A DNA stretch of 46,576 nt from Paludibacteraceae bacterium. GTDB lineage: Bacteria; Bacteroidota; Bacteroidia; Bacteroidales; Paludibacteraceae. The position numbers and the translations under genes are program-made. This document shows, piece after piece, positions 24,540-32,224 of this stretch (its first letter is position 1; every line of letters begins with the position of its first letter). The notes below the pieces were generated by a model. It saw nothing but the letters and a program-made list of their open reading frames with translations, had not been told where the DNA came from and ran no database searches. Location: assembly GCA_017430235.1 (NCBI GenBank), contig JAFRNH010000102.1:1-46576 (forward strand). The letters run 5' to 3'.

Positions 24540-25250
24540 TCAATGCAGCAGTCCCTTTTCATAAAAACTGAAATATCCTGAGTTGCCAACAATGACATGA
24601 TCGACTAACCTGATGTCGCATATTTTACAACTTTCTGCCATCTTATGGGTAATCTCTTTGTCTTGCACACTAGGTTCCAATCGACCGGAAGGATGATTGT
24701 GCACCATAATAATGCCGCAAGCTAATTGTGCTATGGCCTCATGAATGATTAGTCTGATATCAAAGATGCAAGTATTTAATCCGCCTGTACTCATTTTCTT
24801 TTTCGTAATGACTCTATTGCCTGTATTCAAAAAAATGACCCACGCCTCTTCAGATGAGATACCTGCAAGATCAGGTCTCATAAGCTGATATATATCTTTA
24901 ACATCCTTAATGATTGTCTGGTTGGATTCTGCGCTAAAAGAGAGTCTTTTACTCAATTCTAATGCTGCCAAGATAGTGATGGCCTTTGCCTCACCAATAC
25001 CCTGAAAATGGTTGGTGAGTTGGTTGATGTGAGTTTGAGACAAAAGTTCCAGTCTATTGTCATAATGATTGAGTATGCGTTGGGATAATTCGACAGCACT
25101 TTCGTTTTTGTTGCCAGAGCCAATAAGGATAGCCAACAATTCTGCATTCGAAAGCATATTAGAGCCATGCTCTTTCATCTTTTCTCTTGGTCTGTCATCT
25201 TCTTCCCATTCTTTAATGCGCAAACGTTTGGGCGGGTCTTTTCTTTTCAT
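24540..25250 (-). CDS. radC: RadC-family JAB/MPN-domain protein
   Basis: Full-length RadC of 236 residues. The N-terminal helix-hairpin-helix region reads EKMKEHGSNMLSNAELLAILIGSGNKNESAVELSQRIL and HFQGIGEAKAITILAALEL. The C-terminal MPN domain has the conserved Glu in SSEEAWVIFLNTGNRVI and the metal motif HNHPSGRLEPSVQDKEIT (His-x-His...Asp), then LVDHVIVGNSGYFSFYEKGL. The family was named for DNA repair, but its real activity is uncertain. The start MKRKDPPKRL is 7 nt after the acyltransferase stop, so the two are co-transcribed. Confidence 0.93.
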   Translation of the reverse strand: MKRKDPPKRLRIKEWEEDDRPREKMKEHGSNMLSNAELLAILIGSGNKNESAVELSQRILNHYDNRLELLSQTHINQLTNHFQGIGEAKAITILAALELSKRLSFSAESNQTIIKDVKDIYQLMRPDLAGISSEEAWVIFLNTGNRVITKKKMSTGGLNTCIFDIRLIIHEAIAQLACGIIMVHNHPSGRLEPSVQDKEITHKMAESCKICDIRLVDHVIVGNSGYFSFYEKGLLH

Positions 25251-25257
25251 TTTAATT

Positions 25258-26421
25258 TTATTGTTTATTGGCTTCCATGTAGTTAATCAGTGGATTGGCA
25301 TACATGAGCCATATTTTTTCTTTTAGGAAAGGGATGTCTTTATTTGGCAGATCTATCTTGTCGATTTGCCGTTCGACATAATGTTCAAAATCGTTCTTCT
25401 CTTTTTCCGTATAATGGACATTCTTGTTTTCCTCCGTTTGATTGAGCAAGTCTAATGCCACATAGTTGATTGGGAAGATATGATAGTTTTTATGTATACG
25501 ATGGTCGATGATGGCTGCTATCTTATTCAGTACAGTCGGACGGTTATCCTCTTCATCAACCAACTCTTCAATCTCGTCGTTGATAGGTGGTGTTAGTTCG
25601 TAATATATTTCCCCCTTATTTCCAAAGATACCCACCTTCATGTTCAGAATATCATCACTTTGCGTTTTCTGGAAATTCTCATCATCTCTCTTTTGCTGAA
25701 ACTCTTTCGCTTTCAAATAATCGCAGGAATCATACTCATAAGAGATGCATATCGGTGAAATATTCAAATCAACAAAGCCTTGTTTCAAACTACCCACGGA
25801 ACTGACAGACAACATCTTCAGCAAACTTTCTTGTGTGCGGTCATTCGAATCTTTCGTTCTTCCCTCTCGCTGAGCAATCCATACGGAATTTCTCATTTCT
25901 GTAATGTTTCTACGTATGTATGCCGACAGTTTGATAAAGGCATCAAACAGTTCTCTTTTCGTTCCACTTCGTTTAACCAAGAAGCACTTATTCATTCTCA
26001 AACAATCTGATATCCATGTTTTCGCACAAAGATTGTCTCCAATGGCAATTTCAGAGGTATCCCATCCATTAAAATCAAGCATGGAGTTGAGTATACCCGC
26101 ATCCATAATAATATCTCTGTGATTGGAGATAAAGAGGTATTTAATCTCTTTGCTAAGAGCCTCTAATCCGTTGAAGTGAATGGGACTATTGTTTTTCTTT
26201 TGAATGGAAAGAATCAATGAAGCGATAAACTGATGTTGGAAATCTTGCACTTTCCGAATCTGTTTCAGCTTGTTTATGAGAGTGTCAGGATCTGCATCTG
26301 GGTAGGCAAATGCAAGGATTGACTTTATCTCTGGATTTTTAATGACTCTCTGTATCACGTCGTTCATCTCCTCGTCAGTGAATGAACGCATATCATCAAA
26401 ATTGAATTCTTTTTCCATCAT
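25258..26421 (-). CDS. PlsB/PlsC-like glycerolipid acyltransferase
   Basis: After an N-terminal helical region (RSFTDEEMNDVIQRVIKNPEIKS) the acyltransferase fold begins. Motif I is YLFISNHRDIIMDAGIL (His-x4-Asp), then CFLVKRSGTKRELFDAF, and the substrate motif WIAQREGRTKDSNDRTQ corresponds to EGTR. A further block FVDLNISPICISYEYDSCDYLKA matches the P-I motif. This layout is known from bacterial proteins annotated as 1-acyl-glycerol-3-phosphate acyltransferase, with extra flanking domains; the acyl acceptor is not known. I start at ATG 26421 (MMEKEFNF); an ORF extension to 26460 has a poor N-terminus (MCLCSSRK). It lies 57 nt after the WbqC-like gene and 7 nt before radC. Confidence 0.8.
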   Translation of the reverse strand: MMEKEFNFDDMRSFTDEEMNDVIQRVIKNPEIKSILAFAYPDADPDTLINKLKQIRKVQDFQHQFIASLILSIQKKNNSPIHFNGLEALSKEIKYLFISNHRDIIMDAGILNSMLDFNGWDTSEIAIGDNLCAKTWISDCLRMNKCFLVKRSGTKRELFDAFIKLSAYIRRNITEMRNSVWIAQREGRTKDSNDRTQESLLKMLSVSSVGSLKQGFVDLNISPICISYEYDSCDYLKAKEFQQKRDDENFQKTQSDDILNMKVGIFGNKGEIYYELTPPINDEIEELVDEEDNRPTVLNKIAAIIDHRIHKNYHIFPINYVALDLLNQTEENKNVHYTEKEKNDFEHYVERQIDKIDLPNKDIPFLKEKIWLMYANPLINYMEANKQ

Positions 26422-26478
26422 TACAATATTGTTTGTCTTTCTCGAGCTACAAAGACACAAAAAATGTCAATAGCCGAC

Positions 26479-27090
26479 TTATTTGAGATACAAGATTGTT
26501 TCGGGTCCCATATTAAATAGCAGGTCAATAATACTCAGATGTGGCTGAAAACCAAACTTTTGATCGAACACCTGATAGTATGGCTTGTTTGTTTTCGTAT
26601 GAATCTGTTTGGGATGGAAACTTCTTCTCATATCCGTAATTCCAACTAACTCTTCCTCCTTTTGATAAGTTTTAGAAAGCGAAAGAGGTGTATAAAGGTG
26701 AATCAATTGCATTGTTGTTTCCAACAAACCTTGATTCAAGTCGATTAGATAATCATATTTTTTTGTAAAGAAAGGCTCATAGTCCTCTTTATAGTATTCG
26801 AAGAAAGGAGATTTGTTATAAGCCGATTCAATAGCACGCCAATGAGTTTGCTGCCATTTCTCCGTGTAGGATATTTTTATCTCTTTGAACGGGCAGCGTT
26901 CTTTCGGACGAATAATGGGGACAACAAGATCCATTACCTGATTGCATGTGAGAATGCGACATCTGCTTCTATAAGTTTGTTTCTCAAAATGGTCGTATTG
27001 CTCAATGATGGTTGCATCATTTTGGGCTATTGCTTGGTAATATTCAATAGGAGCCAAATAGGCACTGGATAATAAAACTGACTGGCTCAT
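26479..27090 (-). CDS. WbqC-like family protein
   Basis: The 203 residues match the WbqC family: LLSSAYLAPIEYYQAIAQNDATIIEQYDHFEKQTYRSRC near the start, VPIIRPKERCPFKEIKISYTEKWQQTHWRAIESAYNKSPFFEYY in the middle, and YQVFDQKFGFQPHLSIIDLLFNMGPETI at the end. Family members occur in O-antigen loci and as single genes in Bacteroidetes; biochemical activity is unproven. It starts 3 nt after the stop of the Ig-like lipoprotein gene, so the two are probably translated from one message. Confidence 0.85.
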   Translation of the reverse strand: MSQSVLLSSAYLAPIEYYQAIAQNDATIIEQYDHFEKQTYRSRCRILTCNQVMDLVVPIIRPKERCPFKEIKISYTEKWQQTHWRAIESAYNKSPFFEYYKEDYEPFFTKKYDYLIDLNQGLLETTMQLIHLYTPLSLSKTYQKEEELVGITDMRRSFHPKQIHTKTNKPYYQVFDQKFGFQPHLSIIDLLFNMGPETILYLK

Positions 27091-27093
27091 CTG

Positions 27094-28944
27094 TTATTTT
27101 TTCTTTTTAGGAGCTTGCAATCCGCTTGGTCTTTGCTTATCGATTGACTCTTTTTTGACTTCCCAATCTTCTTCAACACTCCAACCTGCCCTTATTTTCA
27201 AAGGCTTTGAGAAATAGTAGACATTTTCGGGTTGCTTTTTCTCTTTGAAAACACCCGTATCCCATTTGCCATTGTTATTTTTATCTTCAATCAATTTGGC
27301 ATAGTAGGTGCCAGGAGTCACATTTTGGAACTCAACACTTCCATTATGTGCTTTCTTTTCCATTAAAACGGAACCCGATGCATTGATAATCTGAACAATG
27401 CTAGATCCATCATATTGGGAAAGTTTTAACTTGATGTTCCCATATTCATCTTCAGTTTTCCGTCTAAACAAAAGTGAATCCTTGTTATTATGATTGCCAT
27501 AATAATCGAACGCAGCAGCCGAATCAAGTGTTAATGTATAACTGACACCCGGCAAAAGTTCTGCATCAACAAAGAAAGAACGCTGATTGTCCAATCTCTT
27601 GATTTTAAAGTTCATCGGTATTTTCGTTGAATCTTTCGTATAGCTCAAATGAATATTCTCTTCCTTGATTGTAGAGAGTGGATATTTCCACCAAATAATC
27701 AACGAGTCGGTAATCTCGATAGCTCCATTCTGATTTGTCATGCGGATGACGTTGGATCGTGGTTTCACCTTCCCTCGTCTCTCGTATTTCTTGATTTGGG
27801 CACTCTCCTCTTTTGCTTTTTCTGCCTCCTCCTTTAGATATCTAGGCGTCAATTCAGCAATCAAAGTATCGGCATGAGAAACAAGATTTTCCGCAGAGTC
27901 GGTAATAAGGTAGTTTGTTGCAATGGTCAGAGAGTCTCTATTATAAACAGCAGAGTCGGTAATCCAATAAGTAATGGTATCCGTTGCTTTATTGGATTCG
28001 GCCATATACCATGTTCCCTTTGGTGTGAAATTGACGGGAGTGATTTTCGGAATGGATTTCTCCGCCTTCTTAAAGTAGAGCGTGAAACATTTTCTATCCG
28101 GTCTCTCTATCTTGTTAAACTCCTGCAGTTTAATCTCTTTATGGAACAACCGAAGGATAAAACTGTCTGGAGCATATTTCATCTCTTTTTTTGTGATTAT
28201 GGTATCTATTGTTGTTGAATCTTTATAGGTAGTGTCGTATCGATAAGTTATACTGACAGTAGGTATGGGGAGTTCCATCTCCTGAAGGGCAACGCCCTCT
28301 CCCACTTGATCGTAAAAATAGTTGCTGTTTAAATCCTCAAGAGCATAAATCTTGTATCGTTTACCTGCAACACCTTTAATGCTGAATCGTCCGCTCGCAT
28401 CTGTTTTACCGATACGTTCAAAACGAGTTGTGGTGAAAAGGGAATCCACTTCACTAGAATAGACACCCACACAAATATTTTCCAAAGGAAGAAGATCTTG
28501 TGCGTTTAAGACCGTACCCGCTATGACAAGGGTATCGAGTGTCTCTCCTGTGGAAAAGGCATGACAGAAGTCTTTGACTAGATTATTTTCCGTATAATCA
28601 CCAATACAATTTTTAAAATCTAATGTATAGGTTGTATTAGGAAGCAAGGAATCTTTCAACTGTACCACCAGTTTTTTTCCTACTGCCTTGACAATAGGAG
28701 CAGATTTTTGTGGAGGTGACACCACCAGATTTTGAGCGGGCTGGTTAACTTGAATATATTCGTTGAAATCAATTTCTATCCTTTTATCTTTAACGTTTCT
28801 TGCATTTTGGGTCGGAACGCTTTTCATAAGAACAGGCGATTGCGTATCCTTTTTTCCTCCCGTTGGACCTTGAGCCATATTGGCACAACCGCCTAAAATA
28901 ACAGCAAGAACAAAAAAATGAAGGACGTATTTTGAAAGATTCAT
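27094..28944 (-). CDS. Lipoprotein with Ig-like (Big_5) domain
   Basis: The N-terminus MNLSKYVLHFFVLAVILGGC gives a lipoprotein signal with Cys20, followed by ANMAQGPTGGKKDTQSPVLMKSVP. The next 100 residues are a Big_5-type Ig-like domain with IEIDFNEYIQVN and LLPNTTYTLDFKNCIGDYTEN. A carboxypeptidase-regulatory-like segment (GKTDASGRFSIKGVAGKRYKIYALEDLNSNYFYD) and a beta-rich C-terminal half with LIEDKNNNGKWDTG follow. It is a widespread, uncharacterised Bacteroidetes envelope protein. The start at 28944 is chosen for the signal peptide and for the -7 box 19 nt upstream; the frame extends to 29022 but that part would lie upstream of the message. First gene before wbqC-like, acyltransferase and radC. 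Confidence 0.85.
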   Translation of the reverse strand: MNLSKYVLHFFVLAVILGGCANMAQGPTGGKKDTQSPVLMKSVPTQNARNVKDKRIEIDFNEYIQVNQPAQNLVVSPPQKSAPIVKAVGKKLVVQLKDSLLPNTTYTLDFKNCIGDYTENNLVKDFCHAFSTGETLDTLVIAGTVLNAQDLLPLENICVGVYSSEVDSLFTTTRFERIGKTDASGRFSIKGVAGKRYKIYALEDLNSNYFYDQVGEGVALQEMELPIPTVSITYRYDTTYKDSTTIDTIITKKEMKYAPDSFILRLFHKEIKLQEFNKIERPDRKCFTLYFKKAEKSIPKITPVNFTPKGTWYMAESNKATDTITYWITDSAVYNRDSLTIATNYLITDSAENLVSHADTLIAELTPRYLKEEAEKAKEESAQIKKYERRGKVKPRSNVIRMTNQNGAIEITDSLIIWWKYPLSTIKEENIHLSYTKDSTKIPMNFKIKRLDNQRSFFVDAELLPGVSYTLTLDSAAAFDYYGNHNNKDSLLFRRKTEDEYGNIKLKLSQYDGSSIVQIINASGSVLMEKKAHNGSVEFQNVTPGTYYAKLIEDKNNNGKWDTGVFKEKKQPENVYYFSKPLKIRAGWSVEEDWEVKKESIDKQRPSGLQAPKKKK

Positions 28945-28963
28945 ATTATCAATGTTTATAGCG

Positions 28964-28971
28964 CAAAGATA
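28964..28971 (-). promoter_or_regulatory. -7 box (TATCTTTG) for the Ig-like lipoprotein gene
   Basis: Exact TAnnTTTG match on the minus strand, 19 nt upstream of ATG 28944. A partial -33 (TTGC, three of four bases) sits at the right distance (about 28991-28994), inside the arm of the hairpin at 28986-29039. Confidence 0.5.
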
Positions 28972-28985
28972 GTAAATAATGTGAT

Positions 28986-29042
28986 AGGGAGCAAGTGCTG
29001 AAGAAACGAAGATAAACGACACTTCAGCACTGGCTCCCTTTT
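28986..29042. terminator. Long hairpin after the serpin genes
   Basis: Arms 28986-29003 and 29022-29039 are complementary at 17 of 18 positions, with an 18-nt loop. A short TTTT follows on the plus strand. On the minus strand, where the serpins end (29086), the sequence after the stem is A/T-rich but not a T run. It may be a transcript-end stabiliser or terminator for the serpin message. Confidence 0.55.
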
Positions 29043-29085
29043 ATCTAAAGAGGGTTCTATGAATCCCCTAATAATTCACACTCTA

Positions 29086-30477
29086 CTACTCTTCAACCTC
29101 CTCGGGCACGAAATCATACTCACCCATAAAAAGAATCAATCCTGTGCTATTCTCGCGGATAACAAAAGCGAACGGACGGTCACAGAACATCTGGAAGTCT
29201 CCCATTGGAGGCATTCCCGTTTCTAAACTAATTGATGTGACTGCGGCAGCCTCCGTACCCTTCTCATCCACCTTTAAGAAATAATCCTGGTTAACCTGAG
29301 ACACATTAGCATTTTCTTTTATCGCCTTAGGATAGGAACTAAAGATGTCTTGTATATTCAATGCTTGCAAAACACCTGCCAACGAGTAGTTGTCTTTGCT
29401 TTCAAATTTAGGCATAGTAATATCGCACGGCAGATATTTTAATGGCAATGAATCCCATTTTATGGTAGGCAACACTTCATCTAGGTCATGTCCCTCAATT
29501 GGCAATACGACAATCATGCTGTAGGCACTCTTGCTTGTGGTATCTTCCCACGAAGTTTGCTCATCAGCATAATCTAGTTTAACAGCCTGATACAAGTCTG
29601 TACTTGCACACTCCATATATTGATATTCGATTTTCATTGACTCCGTCTTGCCTAATTTTCCATAAGCTCCTTTGAATGTCATTTCTCTATCAAAACGAAA
29701 TGGGTGTTTCCAATCTGCCTTAAAATAGCAAGCATTGTTGATAATAAGACGCGTTAATTCGGAAACATTCACCGAAAGTCGTTTTATCCGATCATTGGTC
29801 ATAAGTGCAGCCCAATGATTTATGGTATCTTTCGCTCCTCTAGGGTCGTTGACAAAATTGAGGTGTCGAACAGTTGCATAATACTTTTCTTGTGCTGTTT
29901 TCACAAAATCTTCATAGGCTCCTGTTCCTTCATTTATCCACAATGCGTTAGCTGTATGGATATCTACGCTGTCAACATTTGAATTGATGGAAAGATACAA
30001 TTTCTGATAGAAATCGTTCATCTCTGTCAGGGATTTGAATCCTAAAGCATCTGTTATTTCCTTCGCACCCTTGTCTGAAGCTCCATTAGCGCAGAATCCC
30101 AAGGCCATATTAAGACTTGTTGGCGAATAGAAATGAATCGCTCTCATACTATCAGGACTAATATTACTTGGCATTTTACGAATTTTCGCATAACATTTTG
30201 AGGCAAACTCATTGTTAGCACGTATAAACTCCTGTTCCTGCGCACTCACCACAAGCGGATTAGGCTGTTCGAACGTCGGAGGCAACGTATTGACCGTTAG
30301 CGGAGTGTATTCCGATGATTGTGACCCACCGAAAGTGACACTGTCCACTTGACTTATCTCAAACGACCTTTGTTCTCCATTCTTTAACCAGACTTGCATA
30401 TCATAAGGCACTCCACCTGTTGCAAAGGCACTTAACGATAACGTCAATGCACCTAAAAGTAAAATTTCCTTTTTCAT
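29086..30477 (-). CDS. Secreted serpin (serine protease inhibitor), downstream copy
   Basis: A signal peptide (MKKEILLLGALTLSLSAFA) leads a short module MQVWLKNGEQRSFEISQVDSVTF that also opens the neighbouring serpin. The serpin fold follows: NNEFASKCYAKIR, FYSPTSLNMALGFCANGASDKGAKEITDALGF, LWINEG, INHWAALMTNDRIKRL, and LIINNACYFKADWKHPF. The reactive-loop hinge KGTEAAAVTS begins at Gly407; the predicted scissile site lies among Gly421-Met-Pro-Pro424, counted from the hinge or from CDRPFAFVI. Small residues Ala410-412 in the hinge favour the inhibitory, loop-inserting type. The start ATG 30477 is supported by the signal peptide. It is the second gene of a two-gene unit, 41 nt after the other serpin. 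Its target protease is unknown; comparison with the Tannerella serpin miropin is an inference. Confidence 0.9.
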   Translation of the reverse strand: MKKEILLLGALTLSLSAFATGGVPYDMQVWLKNGEQRSFEISQVDSVTFGGSQSSEYTPLTVNTLPPTFEQPNPLVVSAQEQEFIRANNEFASKCYAKIRKMPSNISPDSMRAIHFYSPTSLNMALGFCANGASDKGAKEITDALGFKSLTEMNDFYQKLYLSINSNVDSVDIHTANALWINEGTGAYEDFVKTAQEKYYATVRHLNFVNDPRGAKDTINHWAALMTNDRIKRLSVNVSELTRLIINNACYFKADWKHPFRFDREMTFKGAYGKLGKTESMKIEYQYMECASTDLYQAVKLDYADEQTSWEDTTSKSAYSMIVVLPIEGHDLDEVLPTIKWDSLPLKYLPCDITMPKFESKDNYSLAGVLQALNIQDIFSSYPKAIKENANVSQVNQDYFLKVDEKGTEAAAVTSISLETGMPPMGDFQMFCDRPFAFVIRENSTGLILFMGEYDFVPEEVEE

Positions 30478-30518
30478 AACTTCCCTATTTATATAGTTAT
30501 AACACATAAACAAATTTA

Positions 30519-31916
30519 TTATTCCTCCATCGGAACCGAATCATACTCTCCGATGAACAAGATGAGTCCTGATTTGTTCTCGCGAATAACAAAGGCAAAA
30601 GGACTATTGCACATCATGTGAAAACTCTTCGTCGCAACTCCTCCACTAACTCCCACCACGGAAGTAACGGCTGCTGCTTCTGTACCTTCCTCATCCACAT
30701 TAATGAAGAAATCTTGCTGAACTTCTGATATGGATATAGGTCCATTCCATACAACATTAGGATATGAATCAAATATTTCTTTAATCTCAAATTTGTTTTT
30801 CAATATATCTTTCAAAGCATATCCTCCCGCAGCTTTGAATTTAGGCATAAAAAGATTTCCTTTCATCGCTTCAAAAGGAATGGAATCCCACTGAAGAGTA
30901 GGAAGAACACTATTCAAATCTGTATTTGATTTCGGCAACACAACGATCATACTATAGGAACTGTTGCTTGGAGTGTATGGTTGATTCCAACCGGTAGTAG
31001 GCTTATCTTCCGCAACGCCGTAATCTAATTTAACCGCTTGATAATCATCCGTCTCAAAATACTCAAGATATTCATCCATGATTTTCATAAATTCTGTAGA
31101 GTCTTTTTCTCCATTCATTCCATTAAACACATACTTTCCCAACGGAGTGAATTTCTTCACCCAGCTTCCCTTGAAATAACATGCATTATTGATAACGAGT
31201 CGTGTCCATTTTGTAATTTGAATATGCAATTCTTTAATACAATCATTGGTCATAAGTGCGGCCCAATTGTCAATGGTATCCTTCGAACCCGTAGGATCAT
31301 TTTCAAAATCAAGATGTCGAACTGTTGCAAAATACTTCTCCTTTGCAGTCTTCACGAAATTCATATTGACCTCACTTTTCTCATTAAGCCACAACGCATT
31401 GGTAGAGCGAAGTGTCACACTGTCAACATTGGAATAGAAGGAGAGCAAAAGTTTCTGGAAGAAATCGTTCATTTCTTCTACGTCATTATTCGATTTGAAA
31501 CCCATTGCTCTGCCAATCTCGTGTGCTCCGTTTGCATCAGCTCCGTTTGCACAAAATCCCAAAGCAATGTTAAGACTGACTGGCGAGAAGAAATTAACAC
31601 CTGTTTTGGATGTCTTTCGTAACTCCGCATAGCATTTTGTCCCAAACTCGTTGGTACTCTTCACATACGGCATTTCTTGTTCTGTCATAACAAGAGGATT
31701 GGGCTTAGCGAAAACAGGGGGCAAAGTGTTTTCTGTTAGGCGTTTGTACCCTGATTGCAGTGTCTCTGTAAAGGTGACACTATCCACCTCACTGATGTTA
31801 AACATCTGTTGACTACCATCTTTCAGCCAAACTTGCATATTGTCTGGTGTAACGGCGAAGGTTGTAGTAATAACTGAACAGCAAAATAATCCTGTGATAA
31901 AGTGTTTTTTATTCAT
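30519..31916 (-). CDS. Secreted serpin (serine protease inhibitor), upstream copy
   Basis: This is a tandem paralogue of the next gene with the same order: signal peptide MNKKHFITGLFCCSVITTTFA, module MQVWLKDGSQQMFNISEVDSVTF, and serpin fold (FFSPVSLNIALGFCANGADANGAHEIGRAMGF, LWLNEKSEV, LVINNACYFKGSWVKKF). The hinge EGTEAAAVTS with Gly411 is intact and inhibitory in type. Beyond it the loop differs wholly from its neighbour, reading VVGVSGGVATKS, with the scissile bond somewhere between Gly425 and Ala428, so the two likely inhibit different proteases. The start ATG 31916 is chosen for the signal peptide; the frame extends 22 codons further up without a plausible start. A full promoter lies at 32059-32089, giving a leader of about 135 nt. 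Confidence 0.9.
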   Translation of the reverse strand: MNKKHFITGLFCCSVITTTFAVTPDNMQVWLKDGSQQMFNISEVDSVTFTETLQSGYKRLTENTLPPVFAKPNPLVMTEQEMPYVKSTNEFGTKCYAELRKTSKTGVNFFSPVSLNIALGFCANGADANGAHEIGRAMGFKSNNDVEEMNDFFQKLLLSFYSNVDSVTLRSTNALWLNEKSEVNMNFVKTAKEKYFATVRHLDFENDPTGSKDTIDNWAALMTNDCIKELHIQITKWTRLVINNACYFKGSWVKKFTPLGKYVFNGMNGEKDSTEFMKIMDEYLEYFETDDYQAVKLDYGVAEDKPTTGWNQPYTPSNSSYSMIVVLPKSNTDLNSVLPTLQWDSIPFEAMKGNLFMPKFKAAGGYALKDILKNKFEIKEIFDSYPNVVWNGPISISEVQQDFFINVDEEGTEAAAVTSVVGVSGGVATKSFHMMCNSPFAFVIRENKSGLILFIGEYDSVPMEE

Positions 31917-32058
31917 AAGCCAAATGTTATTATTATGTAATATCACCCCTTGTTTTATGATAGTTCGGATGTTGGTTTTCATCTATCTTACCTGATCAGG
32001 CATTCATTCTTGTCTTTTTTTCGGGTCTTTTTCTCACCATAAAACGTCACTCACAATG

Positions 32059-32089
32059 CAAATATACAAATGTTTAAATTATTTCCAAA
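32059..32089 (-). promoter_or_regulatory. Bacteroidetes-type promoter for the serpin pair
   Basis: On the minus strand TTTG (32089-32086), 19 bp, then TATATTTG (32066-32059), an exact match to TTTG-N19-TAnnTTTG. Transcription should start near 32052. Confidence 0.8.
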
Positions 32090-32129
32090 GAAGTCAAGCG
32101 AATATTCTCATTTGCAAACATATAACAGT

Positions 32130-32173
32130 TTATAAAAACAAACTACCCAAGCTTCACCACGAAGCCCGGGCAG
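32130..32173 (-). terminator. Terminator of nhaD
   Basis: Arms 32161-32173 and 32143-32155 pair over 13 positions in the minus-strand RNA when three G-U pairs are allowed; the plus-strand version has mismatches at those places. A T-rich tract (TTTGTTTTTAT) follows on the minus strand, so it is directional for nhaD, which stops at 32225. Confidence 0.75.
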
Positions 32174-32224
32174 TCCAACAACTTAAAAATTACAATTATG
32201 GAAAATTTAGATACCAATTAATGG

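Larger units (their letters stand above)
31917..32224. other. Intergenic region between the serpins and nhaD
   Basis: About 308 nt containing the serpin leader with a perfect 10-bp palindrome CCTGATCAGG (31991-32000), the serpin promoter (32059-32089), and the nhaD terminator (32130-32173). No gene is seen. Confidence 0.75.
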
